A stretch of 64,000 nt of DNA. Source: CAYWKS01 sp964458935. Lineage in GTDB: Bacteria > Planctomycetota > Phycisphaerae > Phycisphaerales > Zrk34. This document shows positions 42,768-51,769 of the stretch, in pieces. Where the stretch lies: positions 186,001-250,000 of the forward strand of contig CAYWKS010000001.1 of NCBI GenBank assembly GCA_964458935.1, written 5' to 3'. The position numbers and the translations under genes were made by a program. Below the pieces are notes generated by a model. That model saw only the letters and a program-made list of their open reading frames with translations, had not been told where the DNA came from and did not search any database. Every line of letters starts with the position of its first letter. The stretch's first letter is position 1.

Positions 42768-44336
42768 ATGCCACTGTGTGTCATCCGGTTGTTGTTCGTG
42801 TGCAGCATGCTTACGGCCGGCATCAACGCGTGCTCGGCGGGCGCCAGCGCCGCGTCGGACGCCAAGCCCAATGTCATCGTGGTGTTCTGTGACGACCTGG
42901 GTTATGGCGAGCTTCCCGCGTACCGGCGGCTCTACGAGGGCGGCGTCGCGTTCGAGACGGCCATCGGGTCCTTCACGCCCACGATCGACCGGCTGGCGGA
43001 GGAGGGGATGATCTGCACACGAGCTTATGCGCACAACTGGTGTGCGCCGTCTCGGCAGTCGCTGCTGAGTGGCCAGTGGGAGATGCGCAAGAGCGCATTC
43101 GATGGCCAGCCTTGGCTCGGTCGCCACATGCGGCGCGCCGGGCTGAAGACCGCGCAGTTCGGCAAGTATCACGATCGAGCCGAACGGGTCGTGACCCTGC
43201 CACACAATGGCGCGTACTGCGAGTTTGACATCTACTTCGGGTTTGAAGCCGCCTCGAGCTATTACCGTCGGGCCAACGACACGAACGAGCCCGGCCGCAA
43301 CGCCAAGATTACCTATCGCGTCGGCGACGAGCACATCGACTTCCAGTTCCCGGAGGAAGGCGAATACCTCACGGACACGCTGAGCGACCTGTCGGTCGAG
43401 TTCATCAACGCGTGCGCGGCCGCCGGCCAGCCATTCTTCTTGTACGTGCCCTACAACGCGCCGCACACGCCCATTCACGCCAAGGCCGAAGACCTGCGCA
43501 CGCTGTTCCCCGATCGCTTCGGCGACATGAGCGACGAGAAGCTCGAAGCCCGTCGCGGCCGCAGGCACACGCGCGAGCGCATCATGGCCATGATGTACGC
43601 CGTGGACCGCGGGATCGGCAGGATCATGCGCGCCCTGGAACAGAACGGACAACTATCCAACACGCTGATCGTCTTCACCTCGGACAACAACGGCGAGAAG
43701 GACCTGTCGCTGACGCATCCGCTGCACGGCTACAAGCATGAGACCTTCGAGGGCGGGACGCGCGTGCCCTACATCGTCTGGTCCAGCCAATTGAAGCAGG
43801 CGACGACCAAGCCGGCCTATTACGACGGCCTGGTTTCGGTGTGCGACATCCTGCCGACCGCGTTGAGGTATGTCGACCCCGCGGCGGATCTGAGTGACCT
43901 GATGACCGATGGCACGGACATCATGCCCTACCTGTTGGGTCGGCAACCCGTACTGAAGGACCGGCGCTTCTACACCACGCGCATCCTCACGCGCAACTCC
44001 AACACCTGGGACGGCGGCAAGGACACCCGGGGATACACAACGGGACACAGCCAGACGCTCATCATCGACGATTACAAGATCATGAAGCTGTTTCAGGACA
44101 TCAACGATAAAGGCCAATTTCGCTATGTTCTGCATCATCTTCCGGATATGGTCGGGAAGGACAGCCCGGCACGCGCGCTGACCGAGGATTATTACGAAGA
44201 CAACACGAGCAATCCGCAAGTGAAGGCCAGGCTCATCCGGACGCTGGAGCGGCTGCTCGAGGACCCGGACCTGCACATCGACTGGAGCGGGCGGGAGTTC
44301 GTGAATCGGCATCCGGCGTACGAACTGCAGCCCTGA
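42768..44336 (+). CDS. Exported sulfatase (family S1), CAPSR motif
   Basis: 522 residues. The N-terminal hydrophobic segment (LLFVCSMLTAGINACS) is a signal peptide, perhaps a lipoprotein type with Cys22. Motifs: metal site FCDDLGYGELPAY, formylglycine site C92 in CAPSRQSLLSG, FTSDNNGEKDLSLTHPLHGY and KHETFEGGTRVPYIVW. Probable periplasmic polysaccharide desulfation. GGAGAAAGGA precedes the ATG. It follows the SGSH-like gene by 115 bp; the frame open upstream of 42768 lacks the signal peptide. Confidence 0.92.
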   Translation: MPLCVIRLLFVCSMLTAGINACSAGASAASDAKPNVIVVFCDDLGYGELPAYRRLYEGGVAFETAIGSFTPTIDRLAEEGMICTRAYAHNWCAPSRQSLLSGQWEMRKSAFDGQPWLGRHMRRAGLKTAQFGKYHDRAERVVTLPHNGAYCEFDIYFGFEAASSYYRRANDTNEPGRNAKITYRVGDEHIDFQFPEEGEYLTDTLSDLSVEFINACAAAGQPFFLYVPYNAPHTPIHAKAEDLRTLFPDRFGDMSDEKLEARRGRRHTRERIMAMMYAVDRGIGRIMRALEQNGQLSNTLIVFTSDNNGEKDLSLTHPLHGYKHETFEGGTRVPYIVWSSQLKQATTKPAYYDGLVSVCDILPTALRYVDPAADLSDLMTDGTDIMPYLLGRQPVLKDRRFYTTRILTRNSNTWDGGKDTRGYTTGHSQTLIIDDYKIMKLFQDINDKGQFRYVLHHLPDMVGKDSPARALTEDYYEDNTSNPQVKARLIRTLERLLEDPDLHIDWSGREFVNRHPAYELQP

Positions 44337-44395
44337 GGCGTGCGTCGCGGGTACCGGCTGCACATGGCGTCGGCGGACGCTGATGCATGCAAGCG

Positions 44396-46204
44396 CTACC
44401 GGTCGACGCCCGGGCGGACCGGCGCGGCGCCCGGCTTCTCTGCCTCGATCAGGTGAAACACGTCGTCGTGGTCATCCGTGTTGACCAGGGCCAGGTCACT
44501 GCCATGAGGCCCGTTGCCGGCCAGTACCGCGTCATGCACGTCCACGGTCGCGCTCTTCCACACGCCGTCGCCTTCACAGGTCACGCGGATCGCGGTCTTG
44601 AACTGACCCGGGCCGGCGTCATAACGAAGCTCCCATGTTGACCCGCGCACCTTGTCGAAGTAGATGACCTTGAGCTTGAGCCTGTTGCGCGGCCCGGTGA
44701 CGAAGTCCGGATCGAAGCTAAAGCGCATCTCATCCTTGCGCGTGGCCTGTTCGAACGCCCGGGCGAATCGGCCGTAGGGCTGCTCCTTCGACCCGACCCG
44801 CCACCATCCGACGCTGGTGTCGTTGGGGTTCTGTTGGGTCATGTGGCGGCGGTAGTTGCGATCGATCACGTTCCACACGCAGTCGTTCAGCCCCTGCGAC
44901 TTGAGCAGGTAGGGGGCGCCGCCTTCATGGACCACGGCGCGGGTGTCATCGTTTCGCGCCCCGTAGGCCGCATACTCCGAGAGAATCCTGTTGATCCGCT
45001 CGGTATTGTTCTTTCTCGCATGCCCGTACTTGTCTTCCGGGAAACGTTGCTTGTCGGAGTAATCAAGCACATCGCGTAAGGCGATGAAAGCCCGCTTCGC
45101 CGACTTTGGCTTCTTATAGAAAGCGTGCCGCGTGGAGAAGGCATAAGCTTCGTCGTAGTCTCCGGCGAGGATGAACTTCGGCTTGGTTTCCCAGCCGTCG
45201 AGGCCGCGATCGACGCTGGAGACGGCCGTCCAGTAGTAGTGCCACTTCGGGGCCTGTCTGGCCATGGGCGTATGCGCCCACTTGGGGTCGTTGAACTCGC
45301 CCCGAACGAACTCGGGGTTGCCGCCCCATCGCGGCGGATCGCTGGTTCCGTAGAAGTCGGCGCGCTGGTCCTTGTCCTGCTCACGTTCATTCACAGCCAT
45401 GTAGCCGATCGCCAGGGTGAACTGTTGCTTGCGAAACTGGCAGTCGTAGTTTTCGCGCATCCACTTGCCATAGAGCATCTCGCCGCGCCGCCGATCTGAA
45501 ACACGCTCCAGTTCCCGTGGATTGGCACCGTCGTAATCATCGACATTCCACAGGAACTTCATGTTCCGCGTTTGGGGGTGCGCGTTGAACGCCGCGTGCC
45601 ACGCGACCGTCATCTCCTTCATGAACTGGACGTACTGATCGCTGTCGATCTCGTACCGAGCGTCCACCGGCTTGCCCTTGTAGAGCTGGCGGTCGCCGGT
45701 CGAGCCGAACCCCGCCTGAAGGAAGGCGATGCGCTCCCGCAAACGCGGCGGCAAACCCGCCACAAACGCGGCCAGTTCATTCATGAATCGCTTGACATGC
45801 TCTCGGTAAACGGGGTCGAGATAGTAGGGGTGCACCCAGCCATTGTGGGTATGGACCTGGGGGACCCCGCTCGCCCACAGCCATTCGGGTGGATGATGCG
45901 CGGTCCAGATCGCGCCGTAGTAGTAATAGTCGCGATCCTCGCAGCGCTGCAGCGTGGCCCGGAGCCTGGAAAAATCGAACCGGCCACGCGCCTTCTCGCA
46001 GTCGCTCCACTGGAAGCGGTCCGCTTCGCCGGCGATCAGATGGGCGTACGGTTCCAGATCATACGGCTTGCCGAAGGTATTGACCCACACACCGGCGTAA
46101 TCGGGCCGCTCCGTCAGGTACTGCGCATACGCCGTCTGCGCGGTCAGTCCGACCAGCACCGAAGCCGCGGTCAGCACGCTTCGTAACGACAAAAGCCTTG
46201 CCAT
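44396..46204 (-). CDS. Secreted TIM-barrel-like protein of a glycoside hydrolase type, unassigned family
   Basis: 602 residues with a signal peptide (cleavage near AYAQYL). The main part reads like a (beta/alpha)8 hydrolase: FQWSDCEKARGRFDFSRLRA, YYGAIWTAHHPPEWLW, KRFMNELAAFVAGLPPRLRE, IAFLQAGFGSTGDRQLYKG, KFLWNVDDYDGANPREL. A C-terminal beta-sandwich follows (LKLKVIYFDKVRGSTWELRY). This resembles beta-galactosidase-like proteins, but I cannot name catalytic residues. AAGGGG precedes the start. Placed between sulfatases of opposite orientation, so a role in trimming the same glycan is likely. Confidence 0.7.
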   Translation of the reverse strand: MARLLSLRSVLTAASVLVGLTAQTAYAQYLTERPDYAGVWVNTFGKPYDLEPYAHLIAGEADRFQWSDCEKARGRFDFSRLRATLQRCEDRDYYYYGAIWTAHHPPEWLWASGVPQVHTHNGWVHPYYLDPVYREHVKRFMNELAAFVAGLPPRLRERIAFLQAGFGSTGDRQLYKGKPVDARYEIDSDQYVQFMKEMTVAWHAAFNAHPQTRNMKFLWNVDDYDGANPRELERVSDRRRGEMLYGKWMRENYDCQFRKQQFTLAIGYMAVNEREQDKDQRADFYGTSDPPRWGGNPEFVRGEFNDPKWAHTPMARQAPKWHYYWTAVSSVDRGLDGWETKPKFILAGDYDEAYAFSTRHAFYKKPKSAKRAFIALRDVLDYSDKQRFPEDKYGHARKNNTERINRILSEYAAYGARNDDTRAVVHEGGAPYLLKSQGLNDCVWNVIDRNYRRHMTQQNPNDTSVGWWRVGSKEQPYGRFARAFEQATRKDEMRFSFDPDFVTGPRNRLKLKVIYFDKVRGSTWELRYDAGPGQFKTAIRVTCEGDGVWKSATVDVHDAVLAGNGPHGSDLALVNTDDHDDVFHLIEAEKPGAAPVRPGVDR

Positions 46205-46329
46205 GAGATCACCCCTTACCGTGGTCGTGAGCCGGGCGCCGGCAAGTGCACCGAACCGTTCGGTCATGGCGCCGGCGCGATATCGAGTCTGCGCGTGGGC
46301 GCGGTCTTGCGGATCGCGAGCAGGCGCAG

Positions 46330-47766
46330 CTAGCCGCCGTTACGCACCCGATCATACTCCGGATTCACACACTTGGAGCCCTTGCGCTTCAGCGCGCCGC
46401 GGAGCGTGCCTTCGGGTTCGGGGTACTGGCCCTTGTCGTCGGTCCGCGCGATCCAGCGTTCGAGGATCGCGCGGTGCTCGGCGAGGACGTCGGCGTGGCC
46501 GGGGTCGTCGGCGAGGTTGTCGATCTCGTGCGGGTCGTTGTCGAGGTCGTACAGTTCCTCGGGCACGCGCGTCTCGCTCCAGACGAAGGCCTGGGGCGGC
46601 GTGAGCTTGCCCCGGGCGTGCAGCTCGCGGGGGACCTCGACGTAATCGCGGCCGTCGCGGTAGTGCGGCTGCATGAACGGCCGATCGGTCATGAAGTTGC
46701 GGATGTACTTGTAACGGTCGGTCGTCACGGCCCGGACGCGGTCGATCGCGTTGCCGCAGCGGTCGCGCGCCGAGATCACATACTCGCGTGGCTCGTGATC
46801 GTCGGCGAAGAAGTCGCGGCCCTCGACCCACGACAGCCCCGCCGGGTCCACCCCACCCAGCGCGAGCGTGGCGGCGGTGATGTCGATCCCGCTGACCAGA
46901 TCGTCGCGCGACTCGCCCCGATCCACGCCCGGCCCGGCGACGATCAACGGCACGCGGATGCCGCCCTCGTAGAGCCATTGCTTGTGGCGGTACAGCCGCA
47001 TCCCGTGATCGGAAAACACGAAGACGACGGTGTCATCGAGCACGCCGTCCTTCTCGAGCGCGCCGAGGATCCGCCCGACCTCGTTGTCGGTCTGGCGGAT
47101 GCAGTCGTAGTGGTGGGCGTACTCGTCGCGCATCACGGGGACGTCGGGGTAGTAGGGGGCGACGTCGACCCCGGCCGGATCGGTCTGGGGGACGCCCTTG
47201 CCCGAGTTCTTGCCGCCGGCGAGCTGGAACTGCGCGAAGAAGGGCTGGCCCTCCTCTCGTCCGGACCAGAGCGCCGGGAGCATCTTCCTGCTCCAGCGGT
47301 TGTAGAGATTCTTGCGGTTGAAGATGAAGTTGAAGTCGTTCTTGTCCATCCCCTGCGTGGTGACGTGGTAGCCCGCTTCGCGCATGAGTTCGTAGACGGT
47401 CTTCACGCCGTCGGGCAGGAAGACCTCGTCGTCGGGGACGGATCGGTTGGAGGAGCGGTGGTTGTGCGCGCCCAGCGAGGTCTGCATCGCGCCCAGCGCG
47501 ATCGCCGACCGTGTCGCCGAGCAGATGCCCGAGGGCATGTAGGCGCGATCGAAGCGGACGCCGCGTTCGGCCAGCGCATCGAGACCGGGGGTGGGCACGG
47601 TGTCGTCGCCGTAGCAGCCCAGCCACGCGTTCATGTCTTCGATGAAGACCCAGACGATGTTCGGGCGCTGCGCCGTCTCGGCCCGGGCGGGCCCATTCAC
47701 CACGGCGAGCACCGCGCACATCAGCACAACGGCGCGACAGGCGAACGATCGAAGGTCAGATTGCAT
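46330..47766 (-). CDS. Exported sulfatase (family S1) with CSATR motif
   Basis: 478 residues with a signal peptide (cleavage near ARAETA). The formylglycine site is C82 in ICSATRSAIALG. It has Ala where most sulfatases have Pro; C-x-A-x-R is accepted by some anaerobic-type maturases. Other motifs: VFIEDMNAWLGCYGDD, MDKNDFNFIF, VFVFSDHGMRLYRHKQ and YEGGIRVPLIV. The Asp/His metal site looks complete, so the protein should be active if matured. 36 bp separate it from the upstream sulfatase on the same strand. Confidence 0.9.
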   Translation of the reverse strand: MQSDLRSFACRAVVLMCAVLAVVNGPARAETAQRPNIVWVFIEDMNAWLGCYGDDTVPTPGLDALAERGVRFDRAYMPSGICSATRSAIALGAMQTSLGAHNHRSSNRSVPDDEVFLPDGVKTVYELMREAGYHVTTQGMDKNDFNFIFNRKNLYNRWSRKMLPALWSGREEGQPFFAQFQLAGGKNSGKGVPQTDPAGVDVAPYYPDVPVMRDEYAHHYDCIRQTDNEVGRILGALEKDGVLDDTVVFVFSDHGMRLYRHKQWLYEGGIRVPLIVAGPGVDRGESRDDLVSGIDITAATLALGGVDPAGLSWVEGRDFFADDHEPREYVISARDRCGNAIDRVRAVTTDRYKYIRNFMTDRPFMQPHYRDGRDYVEVPRELHARGKLTPPQAFVWSETRVPEELYDLDNDPHEIDNLADDPGHADVLAEHRAILERWIARTDDKGQYPEPEGTLRGALKRKGSKCVNPEYDRVRNGG

Positions 47767-47802
47767 GCGTGTTCTCCGTTGTCGGTTCGCGTGTGCCTGA
47801 CG

Positions 47803-49374
47803 CTACTTCCTCACGAAACAGCGCTCGGCCCAGGCGTCGTACCGGTCGGCCATCGCCTGGACTTTGTCCGGCATCGCGTCGGCGAGGTTGTTCAATTCCG
47901 TGCGGTCGGCTTCGAGGTCGAACAGTTGCCAGGGCTTGCCCTTGGCGGCAACGATCTTCCATCGCCCGTCGCGCATGCCGCGGTTGCCGAGGTGCTCGAA
48001 GAACAGCGGCGCGCCGCGGACCAACGGCTCGCCCCGCAGCACGGGCAACAGGCTCGTGCCTTCGGCCGGGATGATCTCGTGGCCGTCGCGGGTTGAAGGG
48101 TACGGCGCGCCGGCCATCGCGAGGCAGGTGGGCATGATGTCGATCACGTGTCCCGGGTCGTGGGCGATCGTCCCGCGCACGGCCGGGGCGGTGCCCTCGG
48201 GCCAGTGCGCGATCAGCGGCGTGGCGATGCCGCCCTCTTCGATGTCCCTCTTGTATTCGCGGAACGGCGTGTCGGAGACGTTGGCCCAGCACGTGCCGTA
48301 GAACACCGTGCTCGTCGCCGTGCCCGGCTCGCCCTTGCCCTTGCTGGAACCGAGGTGCCCGCCCACGGCGGCGCCGCCGTTGTCGTGCAGGAACAGGATC
48401 AGCGTGTTGTCGAGTTCGCCCAGTTCGGTCAGTTTCGCGACGATCTTGCCGACGTTCTGGTCGACGCAGTCGATCATCGCGGCGTAGATCGCCATCCGCT
48501 GGTCCTGCTCGTCCTGCTGCTCGCCGGTCAGCGTGTCCCACGCCGGCACGCGACGGTCGCGCGGCGAGAGCGGCCAGCGGTGGTCGATCATGCCCAGCTC
48601 GACAAGGTTCTGGTGGCGCCGTTCGCGGAGCTTGTCCCACCCGACTTCCTTGAACCTGCCGCGGTACTTGGCGATGTCGTCGGGCTTAGCCTGCAGCGGG
48701 AAGTGCGGCGCGTTGTAGGCGAGGTACCAGAAGAACGGCTTGCCTTCGCCGACCGCCTCCTCCACGTACGCGAGCCCTTCGTCGGTGAACGCGTCGGTGG
48801 CGTACCAGCCCTGGGGCGGGTCGCGCCGGTCGTCGAAGAGCACCTCGTTGCCCCGGGCGATCGACCGGTTGCTCCACGAGGACGGGCGGAAGTAGAAGCC
48901 GCCGCCCTGCGGGCAGAAGTAGCTGCGTTCGAAGCCGCGGTTCGGCGGCCACCACGCCTGCTTCCGGTCGCCGAGGTGCCACTTGCCGGTCATGATCGTG
49001 CGGTAGCCGGCGGGCTGCAGCGCCTCGGCGATGGTGACGCAGCGGTCCATGAGCCGACCGCGGTAGCCGGGGTGGTTCGGCCCGGCGTCGCCCGTCATCG
49101 CGCCCACGCCGGCCTGGTGCGCGTAGAGCCCGGTCATCAGGCTCGCTCGCGTCGGGCAGCAGCGGCTGGTGTTGTAGAACTGGCTGAAACGCAGCCCCCG
49201 CTCCGCAAGCCCGTCGAGGTGCGGCGTGCGGATGATCTCGCTGCCGTAGCAACCGACGTCCGAGTAGCCCATGTCGTCGGTCATGATGACGATGACGTTG
49301 GGCTGCTCTGACGCTTGGGCGACACCGGCCATCAGGAGGCACAGCATCACGGCGAATCGGATGCATCGTTCCAT
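47803..49374 (-). CDS. Exported arylsulfatase-type sulfatase (family S1, CCPTR motif)
   Basis: 523 residues with a signal peptide (VMLCLLMAGVAQASEQ). Motifs: metal site IVIMTDDMGYSDVGCYG, formylglycine C72 in CCPTRASLMTGLYAH, MTGKWHLGDRK, FLHDNGGAAVG and EGGIATPLIAHWPEG. It looks like the large S1_4-type arylsulfatase group. The ATG read from 49374 has AAGGA 8 nt upstream, which is better than the in-frame ATG at 49389. Upstream partner of the CSATR sulfatase in a two-gene unit. Confidence 0.93.
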   Translation of the reverse strand: MERCIRFAVMLCLLMAGVAQASEQPNVIVIMTDDMGYSDVGCYGSEIIRTPHLDGLAERGLRFSQFYNTSRCCPTRASLMTGLYAHQAGVGAMTGDAGPNHPGYRGRLMDRCVTIAEALQPAGYRTIMTGKWHLGDRKQAWWPPNRGFERSYFCPQGGGFYFRPSSWSNRSIARGNEVLFDDRRDPPQGWYATDAFTDEGLAYVEEAVGEGKPFFWYLAYNAPHFPLQAKPDDIAKYRGRFKEVGWDKLRERRHQNLVELGMIDHRWPLSPRDRRVPAWDTLTGEQQDEQDQRMAIYAAMIDCVDQNVGKIVAKLTELGELDNTLILFLHDNGGAAVGGHLGSSKGKGEPGTATSTVFYGTCWANVSDTPFREYKRDIEEGGIATPLIAHWPEGTAPAVRGTIAHDPGHVIDIMPTCLAMAGAPYPSTRDGHEIIPAEGTSLLPVLRGEPLVRGAPLFFEHLGNRGMRDGRWKIVAAKGKPWQLFDLEADRTELNNLADAMPDKVQAMADRYDAWAERCFVRK

Positions 49375-49562
49375 GAGCGCGTCCTTCATCGGACCTACGG
49401 CCGCACGCCGCGGCATAGCGTATCAGAACCGGGCCCGCCCGCATACGGCCGGGCGAGCGTGCCGCCCTCGGGCGGCGGGGCGACATGCGGGCGGCGGGGG
49501 CATGCGGTAGCCTTACCGTCCAGTGACCCATCGCCCGACCCGAGCGGCAGGAGTGCACCGGC

Positions 49563-50987
49563 ATGACCGCGCAGCGCCAGCAACCCAACGTCGTCATCTT
49601 CTTCACCGATCAGCAGCGGTGGGATTGTTCGTCGCTGCACGGCAACCCGCTGGACCTGATGCCGAACTTCGACCGGGTCGCGCAGCGGGGGACGCACCTG
49701 TTCAACCATGTCTCGTGTGCGCCGGTGTGCGGCCCGGCGCGGTGCTGCCTGCAGACGGGCACGCACATCACGACGAACGGCGGCGTCGCGAACGGCTGCG
49801 GCGTGCCGGACAACCTGCCCCAGCTCGCCGGGTGCTTCAACGACGCCGGCTACCGGACCGGGTACGTGGGCAAGTGGCATCTCGCGGGCAAGCATCACAA
49901 TCGCAAGCAGGGCTCGGGCGGCGGCGCGGTGTTCGCCGAAGGCCGCGCCGGCTGGCAGGACTGGCTCGCCGTCGAGGCGCTGGAGTTCAGCGTCCACGAG
50001 TACCAGACGATCCTGTACGACAACGACAACCAGGCGGTGCGGCTGCCGGGGTATCGGGTCGACGCCGTGGCCGACCGCGGCATCGACTTCATCAACCGCA
50101 ACCGGGATCGGCCGTTCTGCCTGATGATGTCGTTCATCGAGCCGCATCACCAGAACGACAAGGACGACTACCCGCCGCCGGACGGCTACCGCGAGCGGTA
50201 CGAGGCGCGCTGGACGCCGCCGGACCTTGCGGCATTGCCCAGCCAGAACGCGGTCGAAGCGGCGACGATCGGCGGGTCGGCCCAGCGGCACCTCGGGGGG
50301 TACTACGGCATGGTGAAGCGGCTCGACGAGGCGTTCGGGCGCGTGCTCGACGCGCTCAAGAGCCTCGACCTCGACGAGGACACCATCGTGCTGTTCACGT
50401 CGGACCACGGCTCGCACTTCAAGACGCGCAACGCCGAGTACAAGCGGTCGTGCCACGAGTCGTCGGTGCGTGTGCCGACGGCGCTGACGGGCGGGCCGTT
50501 CACCCGAGGCGGGCGGGTCGAGCACGTCACGTCGCTGGTGGATTTGCCGGCGACGCTGCTCGACGCGTGCGGGATCGACGTGCCGGACCCGATGGAGGGC
50601 CGCAGCGTCTTGCCGCTGCTGGGCGGCGGGCACGCGGCCGACTGGCCGAGCGCGCGGCTGATCCACGTCTGCGATGGCAACGCCGGCCGGGCCGTCCGGA
50701 CCCGCCGATGGAAGTACTGCGTCATGAGCGAGCAGAAGTCACGCGAGATCGGTACGGACTTCGCCAACGCGACGTACCGCGAAGCGTTCCTGTACGACCT
50801 GAAGCACGACCCGTATGAACTGCACAACCTGATCGACCGTGGCGCGCACACCCCGGTGCGCGAGGCGCTGCGAGCGAAGATGCTCGAACTGATGGACGAG
50901 ATCGGTGAGCCGCGACCGACGATCGAACGCGTCGAGCCGCAACCCTCAGGCCAGGCGCGCGTCCGCGACGAGGAGATCGACGCCTAG
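49563..50987 (+). CDS. Sulfatase (family S1), choline-sulfatase-like, no signal peptide
   Basis: 474 residues. Motifs: VVIFFTDQQRWDCSSLHGNP, formylglycine C56 in CGPARCCLQTG, YVGKWHLAGKHH, FTSDHGSHFKTRN. The TDQQRWD opening is common in the choline-sulfatase-like part of S1. There is no signal peptide, so it should act in the cytoplasm, like the first sulfatase of the cluster. It is divergent from the two exported sulfatases. Confidence 0.9.
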   Translation: MTAQRQQPNVVIFFTDQQRWDCSSLHGNPLDLMPNFDRVAQRGTHLFNHVSCAPVCGPARCCLQTGTHITTNGGVANGCGVPDNLPQLAGCFNDAGYRTGYVGKWHLAGKHHNRKQGSGGGAVFAEGRAGWQDWLAVEALEFSVHEYQTILYDNDNQAVRLPGYRVDAVADRGIDFINRNRDRPFCLMMSFIEPHHQNDKDDYPPPDGYRERYEARWTPPDLAALPSQNAVEAATIGGSAQRHLGGYYGMVKRLDEAFGRVLDALKSLDLDEDTIVLFTSDHGSHFKTRNAEYKRSCHESSVRVPTALTGGPFTRGGRVEHVTSLVDLPATLLDACGIDVPDPMEGRSVLPLLGGGHAADWPSARLIHVCDGNAGRAVRTRRWKYCVMSEQKSREIGTDFANATYREAFLYDLKHDPYELHNLIDRGAHTPVREALRAKMLELMDEIGEPRPTIERVEPQPSGQARVRDEEIDA

Positions 50988-51017
50988 CGGCGCGGCCGCG
51001 CAGCCCGGCACCGCGGG

Positions 51018-51734
51018 TCATCGCCGCGCGTGCGCGACCAACGCATCGACCAGGCGATGCTCCCGCCGCTTGCGCAGCAGCAGTTCCGGGTGCCACTGCA
51101 CGCCCGTGGCCCACCAGTCGTCGGGCCCGCCGGCCCGCTCGACCGCTTCGATGAGCCCGTCGGGCGCCGTCGCCGCGATGCGCAGGCTCGGCGCCAGGCG
51201 GTCGATGACCTGGCCGTGGTAGGAACGGACGGCGTCGAGTCGCTCGGCGCCCATGGTGCGGCCGAACCGCGTGCCGGGCGCCAGGTCGACGGGGTGCGGC
51301 TTGCCGCGGCTGTGAACCCGGACCAGCGCCCGGTCGGCGCGGAAGTCGCGCAGCGACCCGCCCTCCACGATGTTCAGGAGCTGACATCCGCGGCAGATGC
51401 CCAGCATCGGCAGACGCCGCGATCGGGCCTGCTCGATCAACCACACCTCGAACGCGTCACGCTGCCGGTCGATCCGCCGGAGCGACGGCTCGGCGCCGTA
51501 GCGGTCGGGGTCCACGTCGGACCCGCCCCCGAGGATGACCGCCTGGCACCGCGCCAGAAGCCGCTCGGCGTGGGCGAGGCGCCGGCCCGGATCGTCGCGC
51601 GGCCTCAAGGGCAGGCGGATCGGCACGCCCCCGGCCCGCGCCGCCAGACGTCCGTACGTGAACATGCTCAACCCCACGCGGTGCTGCCACGCCGTCGACA
51701 GCGAGATCAGGATGTGCGGCTTGCGTTCGTGCAT
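51018..51734 (-). CDS. Class I glutamine amidotransferase-like peptidase, PuuD/C26 type
   Basis: 238 residues. The nucleophile elbow is GICRGCQLLN (Cys114), and the His/Glu pair is in GVQWHPELL. The N-terminal AVILGGGSDVDPDRYG with the acidic site is typical of gamma-glutamyl-gamma-aminobutyrate hydrolases. The substrate may be a gamma-glutamyl compound. It follows the ATP-grasp ligase on the same strand by 35 bp, so the pair may make and break one amide or peptide bond type. Confidence 0.88.
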   Translation of the reverse strand: MHERKPHILISLSTAWQHRVGLSMFTYGRLAARAGGVPIRLPLRPRDDPGRRLAHAERLLARCQAVILGGGSDVDPDRYGAEPSLRRIDRQRDAFEVWLIEQARSRRLPMLGICRGCQLLNIVEGGSLRDFRADRALVRVHSRGKPHPVDLAPGTRFGRTMGAERLDAVRSYHGQVIDRLAPSLRIAATAPDGLIEAVERAGGPDDWWATGVQWHPELLLRKRREHRLVDALVAHARR

Positions 51735-51769
51735 GGCTGGCGGCGCCCCGGCCGCGGCGGGCGATCGGC

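Noticed and set aside
40850..42877. A 675-residue minus-strand protein carrying RHS residues
   Set aside because: Only the last ~110 residues are RHS. The rest is antisense to the SGSH-like sulfatase.
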